A DNA stretch of 64,000 bases, taken from Cruorifilaria tuberocauda. Lineage: Eukaryota; Nematoda; Chromadorea; Rhabditida; Onchocercidae. The translations under genes were made by a program, and so were the position numbers. Below are positions 25,399 through 39,393 of the stretch, in pieces (position 1 is the stretch's first letter; each line of letters begins with the position of its first letter). The DNA is taken from contig JABVXU010000031.1 in assembly GCA_013365365.1 (NCBI GenBank), positions 124,001-188,000 of the forward strand, read 5' to 3'. Under the pieces are notes generated by a model. It was not told where the DNA came from and ran no database searches. It saw only the letters and a list, made by a program, of their open reading frames with translations.

Positions 25399-28300
25399 CT
25401 TGCATGCCTTCCTGATACGCTTTCATAGGTATCAATGATTTGATATCTCTGAAAATAGATATGATAGTATTTAATAAAAAGTTGGTTGCACAGGAAATTC
25501 TCCAAAATTGGCATTTCTTTTTGTCTGTATGATTACTGGAAATTTTCAACTTAACAAGTAAAAGAATGAAGGATTTAATGTTTGTTAATCTCAATTTAAT
25601 TTATGAGATAAGAGAAAGAGTCTAAAGTTCATACAATTAAATAAATAATATTGAAAAATAAAATAGAAAATAGTGAACAGGTGTCAAGTTACGCTAAACA
25701 GACACTAATTAATTGATGATTAAACAAGTTAGCTATTAATTCTCTATCGAAACTTTAAGTTTATCGTATGATAAAAAAATTTCAAATAAAAATGAATCAA
25801 ACATCTGCTGTCATTCCTTGAACAACGTATATCGCAGTGGTGATGTATTTCAACGTCATCGCATTTTTTATACCAGAAAGCCGGGATCTTTTTCATCCTA
25901 TAGAAATTTTTCAATTAAAATTTAAAATAATTTTTACCTTTTAAAATCCAAAAGCATATTTTTAACTTTGGTGAGAGCATGAAAAGATAACGAAATTCAA
26001 ATTTTCGATCTTTCGGTCTATTGAAAATGAAAATGCATTCATTGAAGCATAAAAGCTTTATCTAAAGCTTTTTTCCTTGTAAATAAAAATTCAAAATTTT
26101 TAATCAGAGAGGAGAAGAATGAATGAAATATCAAAATCAAAATAATAAAGTCTTATTATGCTATTTAACTTTTACTTTACGACTGCTTTATGCAAAGTAA
26201 ATCATTTTATCAAAAAAAGAAATTGAGAGCAGGTTTTGCAGAAATTATTTACCTATCAAAATGATAGGCAAAATATTTTGAAAATTTTGAATTTATCCAA
26301 TGAGTTGGAAGATTAAAGAAGGAATGATTTTATTTTATTCTTATAAAATGATATCGATAAGGTAGTTATTACCATAAATGATAACTTCCTCCTCATTTGT
26401 CCATTTTGTTATATTTGCTCTGACTAAGGATATTAAAACCTTACTTACTTATAGCTGAAAATTATATGCAATTCATAAGTGCATATCCTTCCATTTTGTA
26501 GTAATTGGAAATCGTTTGTTATAAAGTTTCAAAAAAAAAGAATCGTAAAAAAATAAACGATGAATGAACGTATCAATGTGATTTCCTTCATCGGAACATT
26601 TAGCGAAAAAATGAATTAGAATTCTTTAGTATGAAAGGATTATGAATATTCAGCGTAATTTACAAAAATCACATTGGATGATTAGATGTGAAACGTAACA
26701 TTTTATTTGAATGAAAATTTCAAAAGTTTCATTGGAAAAAACTTCGAAAAGATTTGATTTCTTTTAGATATGTTGTCATAAAATTCGTAATTTATTTGAT
26801 TAATTGCAAAGAAAGTTAATGAAGAATTTTTAAATCCCATCGATGAAAAAAATTCAATTTGATTCAGAATATTTTGGAAATAAAAAAATAAAAGATGCGT
26901 AAAATATTTTTATGTATCGTCAGATTTGAATAAATTGCAATTAATTGCGTTTTTGAAAAATAATACTAGTACGGAATTCTTTAAGTATTTCTTCCGGGAT
27001 GCTTCATTTTAATTACCGATGCAATTTATCTTAAACAACAACAATGGGTGCCTTATGTTATTAGCATTTGCATAGCATATTGCTGGACTTTTCAAATATA
27101 AATTCATGCAATTTCAAAGTATTGACTTCTATTGAATGCGAGAAGAGAAATGAAAAACATACCACCCAGCCAAATTTGATTTAATTAGATAATCTGATAA
27201 GACTCATGGGAAATTTACTAGAATAAAAGTATGTGAATCACAAAAATTGCTTCCCAATATTCACATACTCCAGCAGGAGTGATATGCTAAACTTTTTAAC
27301 ATCATTATCATCTTTCGCATTTCAATAATTATTTTTTTGCAATTGATAATCGCTTCAAGTAGTAACCGAAACGGTTCTGGAAATAAGTGAAACAGAAAAT
27401 AAGCGGCAAACACATGAAAAAACAGAAGTGAATTCTAATAAAGTAAGTATTTCCAAATTTGAAAATAAATAAAATAGGTGCAAGAAACGTTTAAATTCAT
27501 CTGGAAAAGCTTTTTTCTTCCATCAAAAAATCCCAGCTTTTTAATGATGCTAAAGCTATAAATAAATTACTGATTGTTGAGAATGATGAATTGCAGGGCT
27601 TTTTTCATTGAAATCCTTAGAAGTACTAAAAGAAAGTCGTAAAGTAAAATTTAGCTTATTCTATGAACTCTACAAACAAACTGCTTAGTGAGAATGAATA
27701 AGTGAAATAATGAAAGTAATAATAATGTATGGTGCATTTTTTATTTGTTATCCAAATCATAAACAACATTATATAGCGCTCGATACGTACACGTGACGTA
27801 TTGAGCATTAAAGCTGAAAAATAATTAGATAGGGTAAAATTGAAAATGAGTATTCTGTTAAAAAAGTTTTTACGAATCATTCCTTCTTAATAGAAGAAGT
27901 TCGGAGTATCACGATGTAAGAAATTAAAAACATTTCTACTTGTCTGGCATGGTTACGCTTTTTACAATATTCGTTTTATGTTTCTTAATTAATTATCAAT
28001 CATATGGATAGATGTGTTATCTCTATCAAGTTGCAAATCATTTCTTTAATCATAATTCTGCTGCTAATGAATTTTGGTAAAACACTAGAAACTTTCAGAG
28101 CAAAAATATGGTAAAAACTATTTTACTAAGATAATTGATTCCTTTCTTTTGAGAGTCTTAATGATAAAAACGATAGAAAAATAAAATTCCGATAGAGATT
28201 TTTATCATTTTACTCTGATTGCTAATCATATAAATCAAATAAATAACTTTTCGACACTAATTTGAAAATAATGAAATGAAAAACATGAAGTTTAGCTGCT

Positions 28301-31165
28301 GACTTCATCGATTTTCAAAAACGTATTTTTAATATCTTCATTTATCAAATTTAATTTAAATTCATTCTTTTAAATATATTCAAATTATTGATTGCTGCTG
28401 ATATTCGTTAAAATTTCATCTCAAAAGTTTATGATCTTATCCTTTCAATGTAATAGTGATAATGTATTATTGTTTCTTAAAATTTAAGATGTGCAATCGC
28501 AGGATTTCAGTAATAAATTGTTAAACAATGATAATGCATCCACTGATAATGATTAACCATGGTTATGCTAATTTCCTAATATCATATCCTATGAATGCTA
28601 TCTTCATCCAGTCACATGAACCAAAGTTTATTATTTATTAAATAAATTCGAGTGCACGATACTCTTGCCTTTTGGTCCTTCTTGACTATTTGAAATTTGC
28701 GCGAAATGTTCAGAATTACTTATCGAGCATTACTCAATGCATTAGGCATGGATGTATTTGAGATGAACATCTTGAGAGTCTAATAAGAGGTCTTCTGGAA
28801 GTTTAATAATCATCATCAGTTTTGTTGAAGTACTCTTCTGATGTGAAGCTTTTATCATCGTCAAAACACTTTATGAAAACCATCCATTTGTTACACTATT
28901 CATTCACGGTTTTAATTATTTGACTTTTCTTGACTACTTGAAATTTGCTTGATATCTTCAGAAATATTTATCGACGTCCTTTGCAGGACTCACCCATTCC
29001 AATTCACAAATCGCACTGTAATAAGATACTCAAAAACGAAGTAACAACTATAATAGTTATCAAAATAATTATTAATTCGTAAAATTATCTTATCAGTAGT
29101 CTTTGTAATTAAAATTAAAAAACATAATGCAAAAAATAATAAATAAATAAATAAATAATGAAATTTCAGGTTGATGTAAAGATATCATACATTTGAAGAA
29201 CGTTTTCATCAGTTTGTTATTTTTTCATGTCAAATTTTAATAGCTTCATTTATGCTTAAATGAGCATTTCTGCACTCTATCCTCCTTCATCCAAATATCA
29301 TTTTGCTTTCTTTGGTTACAAGAAATTTTAGAGAAATAAAAAGTTCACTGCCACATGTGTGTAACAAAAAAAATCGAACTGCAAGTTAAACCATTACATG
29401 CTATTTCCATGTCTGAGAATTACAATGCACTTTAAAAAGGTAGAGCATTTTCCTGAAAAAGAAATTATATGAAAAAGAAATTGCATAGGTATAAGTCCTA
29501 AAAATAATGTGTTGTTTTTGAAATATCTTTCTAAAAACATATTCCTAATAAAATTTCTACGGCTGATACAATAGTCTTTTTCGTAGATCATAAAGTGAAA
29601 TAATGATCAGTGGTAATTCACAGTAAAATTTTCTAAAATAGTTTCCAAAATGAAAAATTCTGTCTGTCGGAATTTTTGTTAACAACAAAAAACAATAGTC
29701 AAAAAAAATTCAAAAGGTTTTCCTTCATTTAAAGAACTAAAAACTTATTGAAAAATCTTTATCTGAATTAAAGATTGATTAATCAGTTTATTTTTGACCA
29801 AGTAAGATGACAGGGAAAACCTATCATCAGCTTTGTAATAATATTTTATTGGCTTTTGATATTGATCATTTTGATAAATTGCTAGTCATTTATCTTTCCA
29901 TGGATTTCAATCGCTTTTCACAATTATAAAAATAAGCACATAGCACCCCTTCCTGCTTTTCTTCAATTTCTATTTCTTGAAAGGGATTAAGCTAGATAAA
30001 AAATTAAATAATTCAAAAAGAGAATGGAAAACTGATAATGGAATTATAATTTAATGAAGAGTTGGATTTATAATTGTTAAATAATTATAGACATAAAAAG
30101 AAATGACATGTAATTTGAGATGAAAGAGTTAATATTGATTGGATAAAAATAAGATACAATTATAAAGTATTTAAATTTTTCTTGATGAAGAGAACTGAAA
30201 ATGCCGACTTTGGACCGAACTGTAAGTATTTGAATGGAATTATCAATAGAGAATGATTGTTTATTTGCGAGTAATTTCATTACCCCGATAAATTGAATAA
30301 CCTTTGGACATTTAGTAATGTGAAAATTTTATGCACATCTGTTGGAAGGAAATTGCTGCAATGCTTCCAACGAATATTGAAGGAAACATTCGACAAATAA
30401 AAAGGAGAAAATGTATATAAAAAGGACATTAGATTTAACAGCATAAGGATAGCTGACAGCACCAATACAATCACACTCACTTATATTTCATAGGGAAAAA
30501 CATTAAAGTCTTTTGTTCTTCGATCTTAAGAAAGATGAAAGATACAATCAACTATGCATTTTACATTCTCTAATATTCGCTTCAGTTTGTTTCAGCACTT
30601 CCGCCCATTATCAATTATTCATAGCATTCAGAGTCAAGTTTATCCATTAACTGAACTTAGATAAAATTACCAGGAAAAATATACCATTCTAGCCAGAGAC
30701 TGAATGTTTGCATGTAATGTCTGGTCATTATGATTAACATTAAAGTATATAAGAAAACTTCTGGATTAATAATTCTAGTTGTCTTCTCTAGAAATGTTAA
30801 TTACGACAATAAATGAATTTTGTTCAGGTATAATTCAGAGAAACACTGAAGCCAAGTTCAATTAGTGGTAGAGATCGGTTACTCTACTAAAACTAGTCAT
30901 TATCGCCACATCACATGAGAAGCCTGAATTCTCGACGTCCCTGATAACTCTCACTCAGGTACGTCGAGAGACTTTTCTCAAAAACAGAATCAATTGCCGA
31001 ATCTAAATGTATCCAACGTATAATCGCTCGTAAACGAACTTTATCATCTCTTCGTTAAAGTAGGCGCTCACTTGAGTAGGGGAATTTGATTTCACAGTGA
31101 CAGTTTCTCGGTTATCATTCGGTGTGATAAGTTGATGGTGTTTGGTGATAAGACTGATAGCTGGT
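25399..31165. other. Gene-poor region of about 5.8 kb
   Basis: Very AT-rich with no exon-like frame, tRNA or clear mobile element. A 108-base reading frame near 25810-25920 on - (MKKIPAFWYKKC) may be a 5' exon of the gene to the left, but this is unproven. A diverged direct repeat (CTTGACTA.TTGAAATTTGC) occurs at 28681 and 28929. The last 300 bases (about 30880-31160) are richer in GC and include an 8-bp inverted repeat (CTCGACGT/ACGTCGAG), probably the promoter side of the dehydratase gene. Confidence 0.5.
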
Positions 31166-33876
31166 ATGATGTTAACACCCGTCCAGTTTTATCTTTTATT
31201 TTACAATACCTTACAAAGTTGTGGGTAAGTTTTATTGTAAAACTTGTTCAATTGTTGGCCCTTTTTTTAATTTGTAGAAAAATTGCGTAAGGAAATTTTA
31301 GATTTGGCGCTTTGCAATAATTCTCCTTAAGTTTTAGGTGAAAATAATATGTTTGCTGTGAAATTCAGATAGAAGTTTAATGATTAGAGGAGCACTATTA
31401 TTCTTTCTCATTGAGAGAGACGATAAAATTAATGAGAATGAGATTGCATAAAGTATTATGATTAAGATTGTGTTAGGAAACAATAAGGAAATAATACGAT
31501 GGACTAAAGTTATATTTCGTGCTGTTACTATTTCGGAAATCAAAAAGTTTAGATAATTGTTCAGTTGTTATTTTTCATATCTCATATACTTTGCCCATTA
31601 TTCTCAAAAATTTATTTTGTAAATCAATATATCTTGGATCAGTTAATAAAAGGAGGATAGAAGATTTATTCCAGTTGATCAGTAAGGTAATTGTTTATCG
31701 TCAGATTTTTACCTTAAGTTTCAATTTTATTTTCTATACTTTTCTGTATTTCTATTTCTTTAGATGGACCGTAATTTTATGGAAAACCCTTCGTGGTTTA
31801 TTACGGAATGAAAGTTATCAGCAGCTCTATCAGTCCTGTGAGCTGGAACTACAAATCTTCCAAACACTTGCAGTACTTGAGGTTTGTTCCTGATAAGTTT
31901 AACTTTTGGATTTTAAATTCCTAATCTTAGTCATGAATAATTGTGAGATAAAAAGATTGCTGTACATGTCAATCAATAATATATGGCCTTGAAAGTTGTG
32001 TAGAAATAGTGAATGACTACAGATTAAAATTTATGACATTAGTCGAACCTTCGGCTAGTATTTGAATCTATGGTATTATTTTTTCAATCTTCAATCCGTA
32101 TTTATCTTTAGAAGCAATTTTTAAAAGCATCGCTTAGTTTCAACTGATTGGAACAAAGAAAAAATTGTTTCAAAAACAAGTCGCTCTGCAATAAGAATGT
32201 TATTTCATGCTATTTAGGAGATTCTATCTGAAGTTACTACGCTTTGACTGCGCAGTATTTTTACACAATAAATTTTAAAAAATTCATTCGTTAGTAGCAA
32301 GTCGATAAACAAATTAATTTTATTCAGATTATTCACGCTGCCGTTGGTTTTGTTCGATCACCTGTTGGAACGACAGCAATGCAAATATTTTCACGTGTTT
32401 CTCTTGTCTGGCTTATTTTATACAAGGTTGTGTCGGTAAGATTCTAAATTTTTCTATTTTTTAGAAATTCTAAAACATAGGTGTTTACACTTTGTGGCGT
32501 AAGGATTTAAGGATTTGATAAAACTCCACATTAAATTGGCATGTTCTTACACTTTTTTCTTTTCAAACTTTAACGGATTAGTCTAAAAACATTGATATAT
32601 GAAACGAAAAACTAAAAATTTACAATTAAATGTATCTTTTACCAAGTTCCTCAACTCTTTTAGTTTTTTCTTGTACGTCCTAAAGAGTTTCATGTATTTA
32701 TACGTTTGAATTTGAATACATATGCTTTCAAGTTTTCTCTGTTAGGCACAAGCAAGTACTGGTGTACTATTTTTATTGGTTGCGTGGTCGGTAACCGAGG
32801 TGGTACGATATAGCTACTACGGACTGGCTTTACTTAATGCCGTATCAAATCTTCATGCATGGCTAAGGCAAGTTTGTCATTCATATCGTTAGACTCAAGC
32901 TGCGGTTTGGAAATTTTATTGTAAATTTTAATTAATCAATTTTTTTTTTGTGTTTTCCATTCTTTTCTTCTCGATATATTTGAAAAATCGTTGACAGAAT
33001 GCGCATTATAATTTGTATGGAATATAGACATGTTTGGAAAAAGTTCCTCAATTTTTTGTTTGCAGATATTCTCTTTTCATTGTATTGTATCCTCTGGGTG
33101 TGAGTGGAGAAGTTCTAGCAATCCTCGCAGCTCTTCCCGAGGTTTGTGATTTCTAGTATCTCAAGCATTTTAACAAATTCTGAGAGATTAAATCTTTCGG
33201 TGTATTATTCAGTTATGCTGCTATTAGTAGAAATAATTTCCATATTGGTTTATCTAATCATTTCATTCAATAGTGATATCTTATAGGTCAGCGCGAAGAA
33301 ACATTTCACTTTGGAAATGCCAAATATATTTAATATTGGCTTCTCTTTCTGGTGGTATCTAATCGTTTATATGATTCTGTATATACCAGGTTTGCCATTT
33401 ATTGCATTTAGAATTGTTCATTATAATTCTACTAACCATTATTTATCCAATTCTTGTCTCATATTTTCTCTTAATTAGATTCTTTACATCAATGAAATAT
33501 AGAAAGGACACGAATTTTGACAAATTAAAGGAATGGTAAAACAGTCCTATCTTTTTTTCTATAATATATTCAGAGGAACACTTCCATTTCATTGTATAAT
33601 GCGGAGAACTATTGTAACTGAGAAATTGTTCTATGAATTCTTGTTAAAATTCGTGATTGCAACTACGAAGTCTGTATTATATATAATACATTAATTTTGC
33701 ATCATTTTGATAATAGTTGCTTAGTGTAAAACTTTAATGCTTAAATTGTAAAGCTACCCACTAACTCTTCCGAGAAAAAAATTATTGATTTTTCAGGATT
33801 TCCACAAATGTACATGTATATGCTTAAACAACGAAAAAAAGTCCTTTCAGTGGAAGTTAGCAAGAAGTACAGTTAA
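31166..33876 (+). CDS. HACD: Very-long-chain 3-hydroxyacyl-CoA dehydratase (PTPLA/HACD family)
   Basis: Catalyses the third step of fatty-acid elongation in the endoplasmic reticulum, removing water from 3-hydroxyacyl-CoA to give trans-2-enoyl-CoA. Predicted exons: 31166-31224, 31764-31881, 32328-32435, 32746-32867, 33066-33141, 33287-33389 and 33797-33876. They give 221 residues, the usual length, in perfect phase. The family blocks are all present: QFYLLFYNTLQSCGW at the start, ILEIIHAAVG-like LEIIHAAVGFVRSPV, and the catalytic segment LYPLGVSGE, in which Tyr and Glu seven residues apart are the known catalytic pair. Several hydrophobic helices span the protein. It ends in a basic tail (KKYS) whose KK may serve ER retrieval. 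Intron 4 starts with GC, not GT. C. elegans hpo-8 is a known relative. Confidence 0.95.
32868..33065 (+). other. Predicted GC-AG intron in the dehydratase gene
   Basis: The exon end CTAAG is followed by GCAAGT and the next exon is preceded by TTTGCAG. Joining CTAAG to ATATTCT restores the conserved LRYSLFIVLYPLG in frame, and no GT donor nearby does. GCAAGT matches the known consensus of minor GC-AG introns. Confidence 0.85.
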
Positions 33877-35668
33877 CTTTTCAACAAATTATTGTAGGAT
33901 TTTACATGAAAAATATAAAATGGTTTATGACAGACGTATTCATCATGACTAACATTGTTATCATTTCAATTTCTTCTTTATTTTTTGTAGAATCAATGCA
34001 GTGCTTAAACAACGTTGTTACTTTTTTATGGTGAAGCATTAATAAAATTGTTGAATGCATTAACGCACATGAAAAATTTAAATTATTTACATTATTGTCT
34101 AACAGAATCTTTAAACAAATCAACTGACTCGACATTTTGCTGTTTCTTCATGAAACATAAACTTATTCAGCATTTCTGTGAATTTCAAAATCAAGTTGCA
34201 AGATACGGTAGTAGCGGACTCTAGAGATATTTTTATTAAAACCAAGTTTGATTTGTGAAGGGCTTTGATGTCACTACAGGAACAGGAAGTATTACTGTAG
34301 TTATCAGATCTGTTGTAAGAACGGGTTCACGCTGTAAATTTACTTTTATGCAAAAAAAGCGTTTGTGATCAGGTTCTTGGGAATTCAACATTAGTGAAAG
34401 TGCAGTGTTTCGAATTATTTACGGAATGTGTCATTCCTCCAAACATCACAAAATTTAGATTTAATAACACGGATGTTCGATTCCTGAACTACTGAGTAGC
34501 GATCGAAGATGAAGACACGTTGACGTAAACATTTACAGTTGGAATGAAGGAAATAAAAAAAAATCGATCAGTTAAAACTCAGTTTTGCAAAGCTTTGTTA
34601 TTAAAGCTGTGCGAAAAGCACCGATATTGTACCGGATGAAAGTGTAATTTTTGACTTTTCTGAATTCATACTAACCTCTTAAAACTCAATTTCTAAAGGT
34701 CATTAAAAATCAAAGTACCTGTCTTTACAAAATGGACTTGGAAGTTGTTTACTAGATTAGATTTTACTGAACTTAATCAGATCCGATTAAAAGCTTCGAA
34801 TTGAATTGAACTGAATCAGTTTAAGCTGAGTAAACTGGATTAAAATGCCATAAAATTACAGTATAGAAAATTGCAGCCAATTTATGTTCAGTTCAGATGA
34901 ATATCGCTAAATCTAAAATTGAATATTAATTTCATAACAAAAAGCAGTTCACTTTTTAAATGTTTTAATAAAATTAAAGTGCAACCTACAAAAGAAATGG
35001 ATGAATTAAACTTCTCGGATTCATCATTCTCTTTTACCGTTCAAAATTTATTGAGTCAATCAGTCACTTGGTGTAATCACACATGTCGTTAATTTTAAGT
35101 AAAAGTTTTTTCTTTCCTTATAACCTATCTCTACTTTCTTCAATATTTCTATTTTAGTAAATTTTTTAAAATTCAATTTTCTCACAAGGAATGGTAAATT
35201 AGAAATTTACAATTTTTAAATGTAAGTTATTATCATAACCCTATCAGAAATTTGTTTGAGCTTTTGACTTCAAATCTCTCGACATTCCACTAACTATTTA
35301 TTTCTTGTTAAAACTATGACTATGCGCATATATTTGATCCTTAACAATTCCAACAAAAAAAAGCAACGAAGTGTAAATACTTTGCCTTAAAAATTTTTGC
35401 TATTATATTTAAGCTTGAATATTCATCTTGAATATCATTCAATTATATTCAACTGAGTGAATTGTATTTGAATGAATAATTTTTTCCATTTCGTAATTTT
35501 TCTTGATTTCGAAAGTAAAGTTTATATTTGAGAGTAGTGAAATTTCACTAACTGATATTGATTTAAAATAAATTCATGCTTATTTGTTATCATTACCATT
35601 ACATCTATGACTGATCTATGATTTACTTCATTTTCATCCTTTTAAAGAAAACAAGGAAATTGTACATA
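33877..35668. other. Spacer between dehydratase and first SEC14 gene
   Basis: About 1.8 kb. It probably contains the dehydratase 3' UTR and the SEC14 promoter. A GC-richer patch at about 34300-34520 has two short open frames in different phases but no convincing gene. The rest is AT-rich and featureless. Confidence 0.5.
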
Positions 35669-38454
35669 ATGTCAAATCAGTACGATGTGAACAGTGGCAT
35701 CGATATGAAAAGTATTCATCAAAAAGATATCGCTGAATTTAGAGAATATATGGAACCACTTCTAAAAAAATATCCACGCTACGATACAGATTATGCATTG
35801 TTACGTTGGCTTAGAGGATGCAAATTTGATAGAGGTGAAAATTACCAGAATAGTCTATTTTTAAAATCGAACCTACTAAATTCTCTTCTTTTTGAAGTTC
35901 TTTTTTTGATGGCAATGCTCATTAATTAATTTAAAACCTATAATTTTATCTTTATTTCATTACTGTTACAGAGATGGCAGCACAAAAAATGAAATGGGCT
36001 TTAAATACAATGAATGCAGTTGGAGCATTTGAAAAAGATCTTAGTTCAGTTGAGAAAATCGAAGCAACTTTAAGAGCAGAAACGCCCATTACAGAATATT
36101 TTCCGAGTATTTTAATTTAATTGTAATGGTACAGGGAAGGTAGAAGTATGAGATTAATTATTTATCAAAGCTTTCTTGAATGGTAGAGTCAGTGCCTGAG
36201 TGCTTTTTTCTCAGGTAATACTGTCGGATATGATAAAAATGGATACGTGATAATTATACATAATATTGGTAAAGCGCATCCACGTAGTTTAGTAGGTTCT
36301 GAACGAGTATCCCGATTTTATATTAATGCTATATACGACTACGAAGGAACACAATGTCTTGTAAGGTATATTACCAAGTTTTCTGGAATAAATGAAAATG
36401 ATAAGCTATTGAGTAAGACGCAATTTAGACACTTTAATCTATTGAGAAATTCGAATTGATCATTTAAGGCCTCTGAAATAGATAAATATGCCTAAATAGC
36501 AAAACTTCATAGCATTAATTATAACAATGGATGATAAACGATGATATAAAGATTAATAGTAAGCAAGAATGTGAGTGAATGACAATTAGCTGAAGTCAAT
36601 TAGTAATTAGTATTGTTGCTACATGCAGATCAGAGGAAGCAAAACGTGGTTGTAAATTGGGTACAGTTGTAATCGTTGATTTGAGTGATTTCTCGTACGA
36701 TGTTGTCTTCCACTTACCAGCTACAAAAATATACATGTCAGCACTTATGATGCTACAGGTTTGCTTACTGTCATTTCTCATGTAATAATAAATGTGTGAG
36801 CAAATTCAAATATACTTCCTTTAAATGATTCTTTCAATGAACTCAAAAGCAAATCAAACATATTGAAAAGTTCATTAGCTAAAGTTTCTTGCTAAAATGA
36901 ATTTTAAAGGATTAGATGAAATGACTCATTTTCTCATCAAAAAGTGGCCTTTAATGTAATGAATGGAATATTTTTATTTTTATCAGTTGGATATCTATTA
37001 TAAAGAAATATTTTCAAAACTTTTATATTTCGATCGATAAAAGAAAAGAATTAAGACAATCAGCTCACTTAGGAAATAGCATGGAATTGATAATTTCAAT
37101 AATAATTACAGGAGATGTTTCCCGATATTGCATCAAAATTATATATTATTAATGCTCCCATAGCTGTGCAATTTCTCGTACGAATGGTTTTGATGAATCT
37201 TGCTAAAGTAAGAAAATGAATTTTGTATAATTTAAAGAGAAAGAAAAAATTTACAATTCGCTTAAAAATTTAGATATTTCCTCTGAAACTAAAAATTTGG
37301 AATGGATGGATGTGATGAAAAGTGGTTGTACGATACTGTGGCATTCAGATTTGTTATCATTTTCCATAGAAATTTGAGTTAATTCGCGCACCTGATGAAA
37401 ATTATCAAAATACATTATGTCAGCCTGGGATTTAAAGGATACAGCGGATATGTTTGAATTTTTGGGCAATGATTGGAAAGAAATTTTGGCAGAAAGACAT
37501 GGAGCTAAATTTTTACCAAAAAGATATGGCGGCTTGATGGATGACAACGTTTTTCGTAAGGGAGGCATCGTTCCGGCTTCATTGTGCGTCATTAAAATTT
37601 TCCCATTCATTAATTTTAAAATTAAGTTATAAACTTTAAAAACATAGTTCAGAAATTTACAGATAAGTTATTAAATTTTAAAAGTAAGAAGTGTTTAGGG
37701 ATTTCACTTTCGTTTACTGTTATTTCTGATTTCTTATAAAATTTTAATGTAAATTTGCGTTTAAGAGTACAAATGAATAAGAAGGTTATGCCAGAAGAAA
37801 AGCTCAAAAAGATTACTGTAAGCGCACGAAATGAAGTAATGATAAGTACCAAAGTGGAGAAACCAAATTCAATACTTTCTTGGTATTTTACCTGTTCATC
37901 AGGCGATATCGATTTCTGTGTGTTATTTGAAGAGCAAGAGGTATATTTATATTGAGATCACTAATCAATTATATTTTTTTCTTGGAATTCACTGTTACTA
38001 ATATTTCCAATCTCGTCCAATCCCGTGAAAGCGTCTGAGAAACAGCTCAGAAAATGAAAAACCGAGGCGAATATCTCTCATGGCTTTCTTAAATGACCAA
38101 AAGACATGAATACATATAAGAACTGATAATCACATATTATCATATGAAATTTAGATAGATCCTAAATAAGAAATATATCGAACTAATTACTTTTTATTAA
38201 TACCCAACACGTCTTATTGATGCTCGATTGGTGGATACAATTCTTTTCTTTATAAATTGATGAACAACCAATTACTTCCTTCATTTTTTAAGGTTTGGCC
38301 ACGCTTCCGGATTTATACTGAGTTTACGGCAGAATATAATGAAATCATGTGTAAAGAAACTGGTATATATCAATTATTATTCTCAAACAAACATGGACGC
38401 ATATGGAGCAAATCTATTCAATATTACATTGATGTCAAACAGCCTTCTGCCTAA
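35669..38454 (+). CDS. SEC14 (CRAL-TRIO) plus GOLD domain lipid-transfer protein, paralogue 1
   Basis: SEC14-like proteins bind and exchange phospholipids or other lipids; the GOLD beta-sandwich is shared with Golgi trafficking proteins. Predicted exons: 35669-35834, 35972-36106, 36215-36365, 36629-36758, 37112-37207, 37438-37583, 37766-37940 and 38293-38454 (386 residues). Residues about 1-85 are the CRAL-TRIO N-terminal helices (YALLRWLRGCKFD, EMAAQKMKWAL). Residues about 90-245 are the lipid-binding fold (EYFP, GYDKNGYVI, VVIVDLSDF, LYIINAPIAV). FLGNDWKEIL and RYGG close it. Residues about 280-386 are GOLD (ILSWYFTCSSGDIDFCVLF, TGIYQLLFSN). Exon phases equal those of the gene at 45332-48243, showing descent from one ancestor. 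The 37438 acceptor (TTTAAAG) is weak but is the one that preserves frame and alignment. A further Met in frame at 35618 is possible. Confidence 0.93.
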
Positions 38455-39393
38455 ATTAAAAAGACAAGTTTGTTAATACCAGAAACATTAAAATTACGTA
38501 AAACTAAATAAGTAATTTTAACCTCTTGAAAATTAGAAATGAACATAAACGATTTATTATTGAACAGCATAGATAAAAAGCAAATGAAGCCGACTACGTC
38601 TAATGGAGATAGATGAGCATTTTAGGGTTAGTATTAAGAGATGATGGGTGATATACAAGCTCATCTACATGTAGTCTCGTCGATGGGCTCACATGCATTA
38701 CAACTATCTTAATAATTAAGACTAAAATCTCTATATTAAAATATTAAAATATTGCTACAATGAGATTTAAATTATGTATTTATGTAATGAAAAGCGACAC
38801 ACTTAAATTGAGGATAATTAGTTGCTTATACCTCTTGAAAATTAGAAATAAACATAAACGAAAATTCAGATCTCAAATCTGTTTCACCAATAACCAGTTA
38901 CTATAATGTCGCTTTTTTAAAGCTTATTCTCCATTTTCAACTAGAATAAATCAAATTCAGAAAGTTATAATTATAACTTAAAAGGAGTAAAAACACCACA
39001 AAAGAAATTTGAAAAATTTTATCATTCACGTTGCAGCTAATAAAGCTTTGTTAAAACTTACTAAAACTAACATATTCGAGTCGATTTATACACAAATTTT
39101 AAAGCCATGAGCTTCCAATTTTTGAATCACTTTCACAAAGCAAGTCTATCCGGTGATTATTTCGGTTTCCTCAAATTTGAAATTCCTCTCTGATTTAATC
39201 AATTTTATCATTTTGCACGAAAATTCATGTCTTTTGCTTAACATTTATTATCTCAGAATCAGACAAAACTGAAAAAATTTATGGGTCATTGGACAAATTG
39301 TTATTGCACTCTTTTTCATTCATCTCATGGTTACCTGTGTCGACTTTTATTTTTTTGGAAAATTAAAAATATTAAAATCCTTAGGTGCATTGC
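38455..39393. other. Spacer between convergent SEC14-1 and glucosylceramidase
   Basis: 3' flanks of both genes. It contains a 32-bp near-identical direct repeat, ACCTCTTGAAAATTAGAAAT and following bases, at 38521-38552 and 38830-38861. No ORF or RNA gene seen. Confidence 0.5.
38521..38552 (+). repeat. 32-bp direct repeat, copy 1 (copy 2 at 38830-38861)
   Basis: CCTCTTGAAAATTAGAAAT.AACATAAACGA occurs twice, 309 bases apart, with a single difference. No repeat structure is seen between the copies. It could be the end of a short mobile element or a shared 3' UTR element. Confidence 0.6.

Noticed and set aside
34300..34520. Possible transposase helix-turn-helix remnant (FNISESAVFRIIYG)
   Set aside because: Only about 15 residues look right; another frame over the same bases is longer, and no DDE-type residues or terminal repeats are near.
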